From Cristatella mucedo (Eukaryota; Bryozoa; Phylactolaemata; Cristatellidae), in NCBI GenBank assembly GCA_009760855.2, contig WPIO01000071.1:1092001-1156000 (forward strand): a DNA stretch of 64,000 bases, read 5' to 3'. The notes beneath the pieces are model-generated. The model did not search any database. It had not been told where the DNA came from and was given only the letters and a program-made list of their open reading frames with translations. Positions 62,986-64,000 of this stretch are shown piece by piece (position 1 is the stretch's first letter; the number at the start of each line of letters is the position of its first letter). A program made the position numbers and the translations under genes.

Positions 62986-63439
62986 GAAAAACGAAACGCT
63001 GCTCACCGGACTCTTGTAAGGGGCGGATGGACTGCGAGACTTTGCTCTTCCAGCAGACGGCGGCGCGATAGCCATCACGTGTGTTGTGTTCGCCTGCGGC
63101 TTCTGCTGTTGTAATTAGTGAAGCGCCTTGACATTAATGTATTTGGCTCACCAGTGGCCAATAGTTGAGCCATTGCTGCTGCACAGCGTCAGGCCACTAA
63201 TGCATGTTATATTTCGCATCGTCTGCTCATCGATTGATCGAGCTCTTATGTATGTACGCGTTGAAAATAATAAAGTAGAATCTCGTTCTCCGAACACGTT
63301 CGCCCGCTGTGTCTCCATGAGACTCCCACAAGACCTGCCGCCGCCGTCGGAGCCACTGTCATACAACACGTGGTAGTAAATTACATGTCCCTCTTCGACG
63401 GCTGCATGATGTCTAAAGGTTTCGCTCAGACGAGTTTGT
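62986..63439. other. Unassigned stretch near the window end
   Basis: No exon or repeat recognised between two decayed LINE fragments. Confidence 0.5.
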
Positions 63440-63740
63440 TCATAGCGAGTTATCCTATTCGATCCCCGTCCAAAATGGAGTCAACAACCACGTGGTGGCT
63501 GGCAGAAGTTCTCACTAGCTGCCTAGCTCCGTCTAGGATGGACTGCTGTAATTCAGTGCTGGCTGGGCTACCAAAGAAAGCCATTAGGCCTGCGAAGCTT
63601 GTGATCAATGCTGCTGCAAGGTTAATAAAAAAATTCAAGCCAGTCAGCCACGTTTCCCTGATGTCGCTCTCGGTTGAGCACATGTGTAACTCCCTAAAAA
63701 AATTTCTTGAGGACAGACTTCGTGACGCCGCGACGTCTAC
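63440..63740 (+). mobile_element. Decayed LINE family B fragment
   Basis: Reads SRMDCCNSVLAGLPKKAIRP and INAAARLIKKFKPVSHVS, equivalent to the family-B segment LDYCNSLLAGLPKKAIMPLQ; then decays. Confidence 0.65.
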
Positions 63741-63796
63741 AATAATAATCAGGGTGCCGCTAGGGCGAAGTGTCTCTCGCTCTCTAGCCTGTTCTA

Positions 63797-63858
63797 TGCA
63801 AGGTCACCCATGCAAGGTCACTCATTCAAGGTCACACATTGCAAGATCACCCGTGCAA
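63797..63858. repeat. Tandem CAAGGTCA motifs
   Basis: GCAAGGTCA, GCAAGGTCA, TCAAGGTCA and GCAAGATCA follow one another at 13-15 bp spacing. The motif equals the extended half-site bound by NR5A/ERR nuclear receptors. Confidence 0.85.
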
Positions 63859-64000
63859 AATGCTAAAGTGCTAAATGTATCGATTTGGGTGTCCCAAGCA
63901 CGGGGAGACAATGTACCGTTACCCAGCCTCCCGATATAGCAGTAGCCTATATCGATCTCAAGGCAAACGCGACACCTGCTGATCGAGCAAGACACGAGAC

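Overview
This window is animal nuclear DNA. Short GC-rich coding exons with consensus GT/AG (one GC/AG) splice sites lie in long introns full of CR1/L2-type LINE copies, tRNA-derived SINEs and long dinucleotide repeats. The main gene reads well against vertebrate URB1. GC-rich exons, heavy microsatellite load and this repeat mix make a jawless vertebrate (lamprey-like) my best guess; that is inference, and other deuterostomes are possible.

Layout. 1-5.3 kb is repeat-rich with no gene I can support, ending in a 2-kb minus-strand LINE. From 5.5 to 56.7 kb one plus-strand gene fills the window: URB1 (NPA1), the nucleolar 60S-assembly scaffold. I placed 30 coding exons. Reading phases agree across every junction and the sum is about 2,362 codons (human URB1 is about 2,270). 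Exons 1-16 and 18-29 are well supported; exon 17 and the last exon are less certain. Exon 18 is an unusually long (1.36 kb), alanine-rich exon.

Inside the 8.1-kb intron 8, on the opposite strand, I find what looks like an unrecognised nested gene: three exons (23,887-23,452; 22,679-22,571; 22,253-21,785) whose phases match at both junctions, encoding a ~337-residue protein with two adjacent membrane segments, and a TATA box at a sensible distance upstream. Its first exon carries a 20-bp perfect inverted repeat with a 4-nt loop. This is the most interesting candidate here.

Repeats. Two LINE families occur: A, whose copies end in (ATT)n, and B, whose copies end in an ATACAT-like tail. Two tRNA-derived SINE families occur: S1, and S2, whose 3' tail resembles the family-A LINE tail. 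One family-A copy (11.07-13.62 kb) has twin-priming geometry. A small LTR element with a gag-like remnant and no pol sits at 59.1-60.9 kb. Several minisatellites touch URB1 splicing: one carries four tandem donor-like sites at the end of exon 9, another carries tandem acceptor-like CTTTCAG motifs before exon 23. CACGTGAC motifs recur across the introns. From 56.7 to 64 kb I see only repeats and unassigned sequence.
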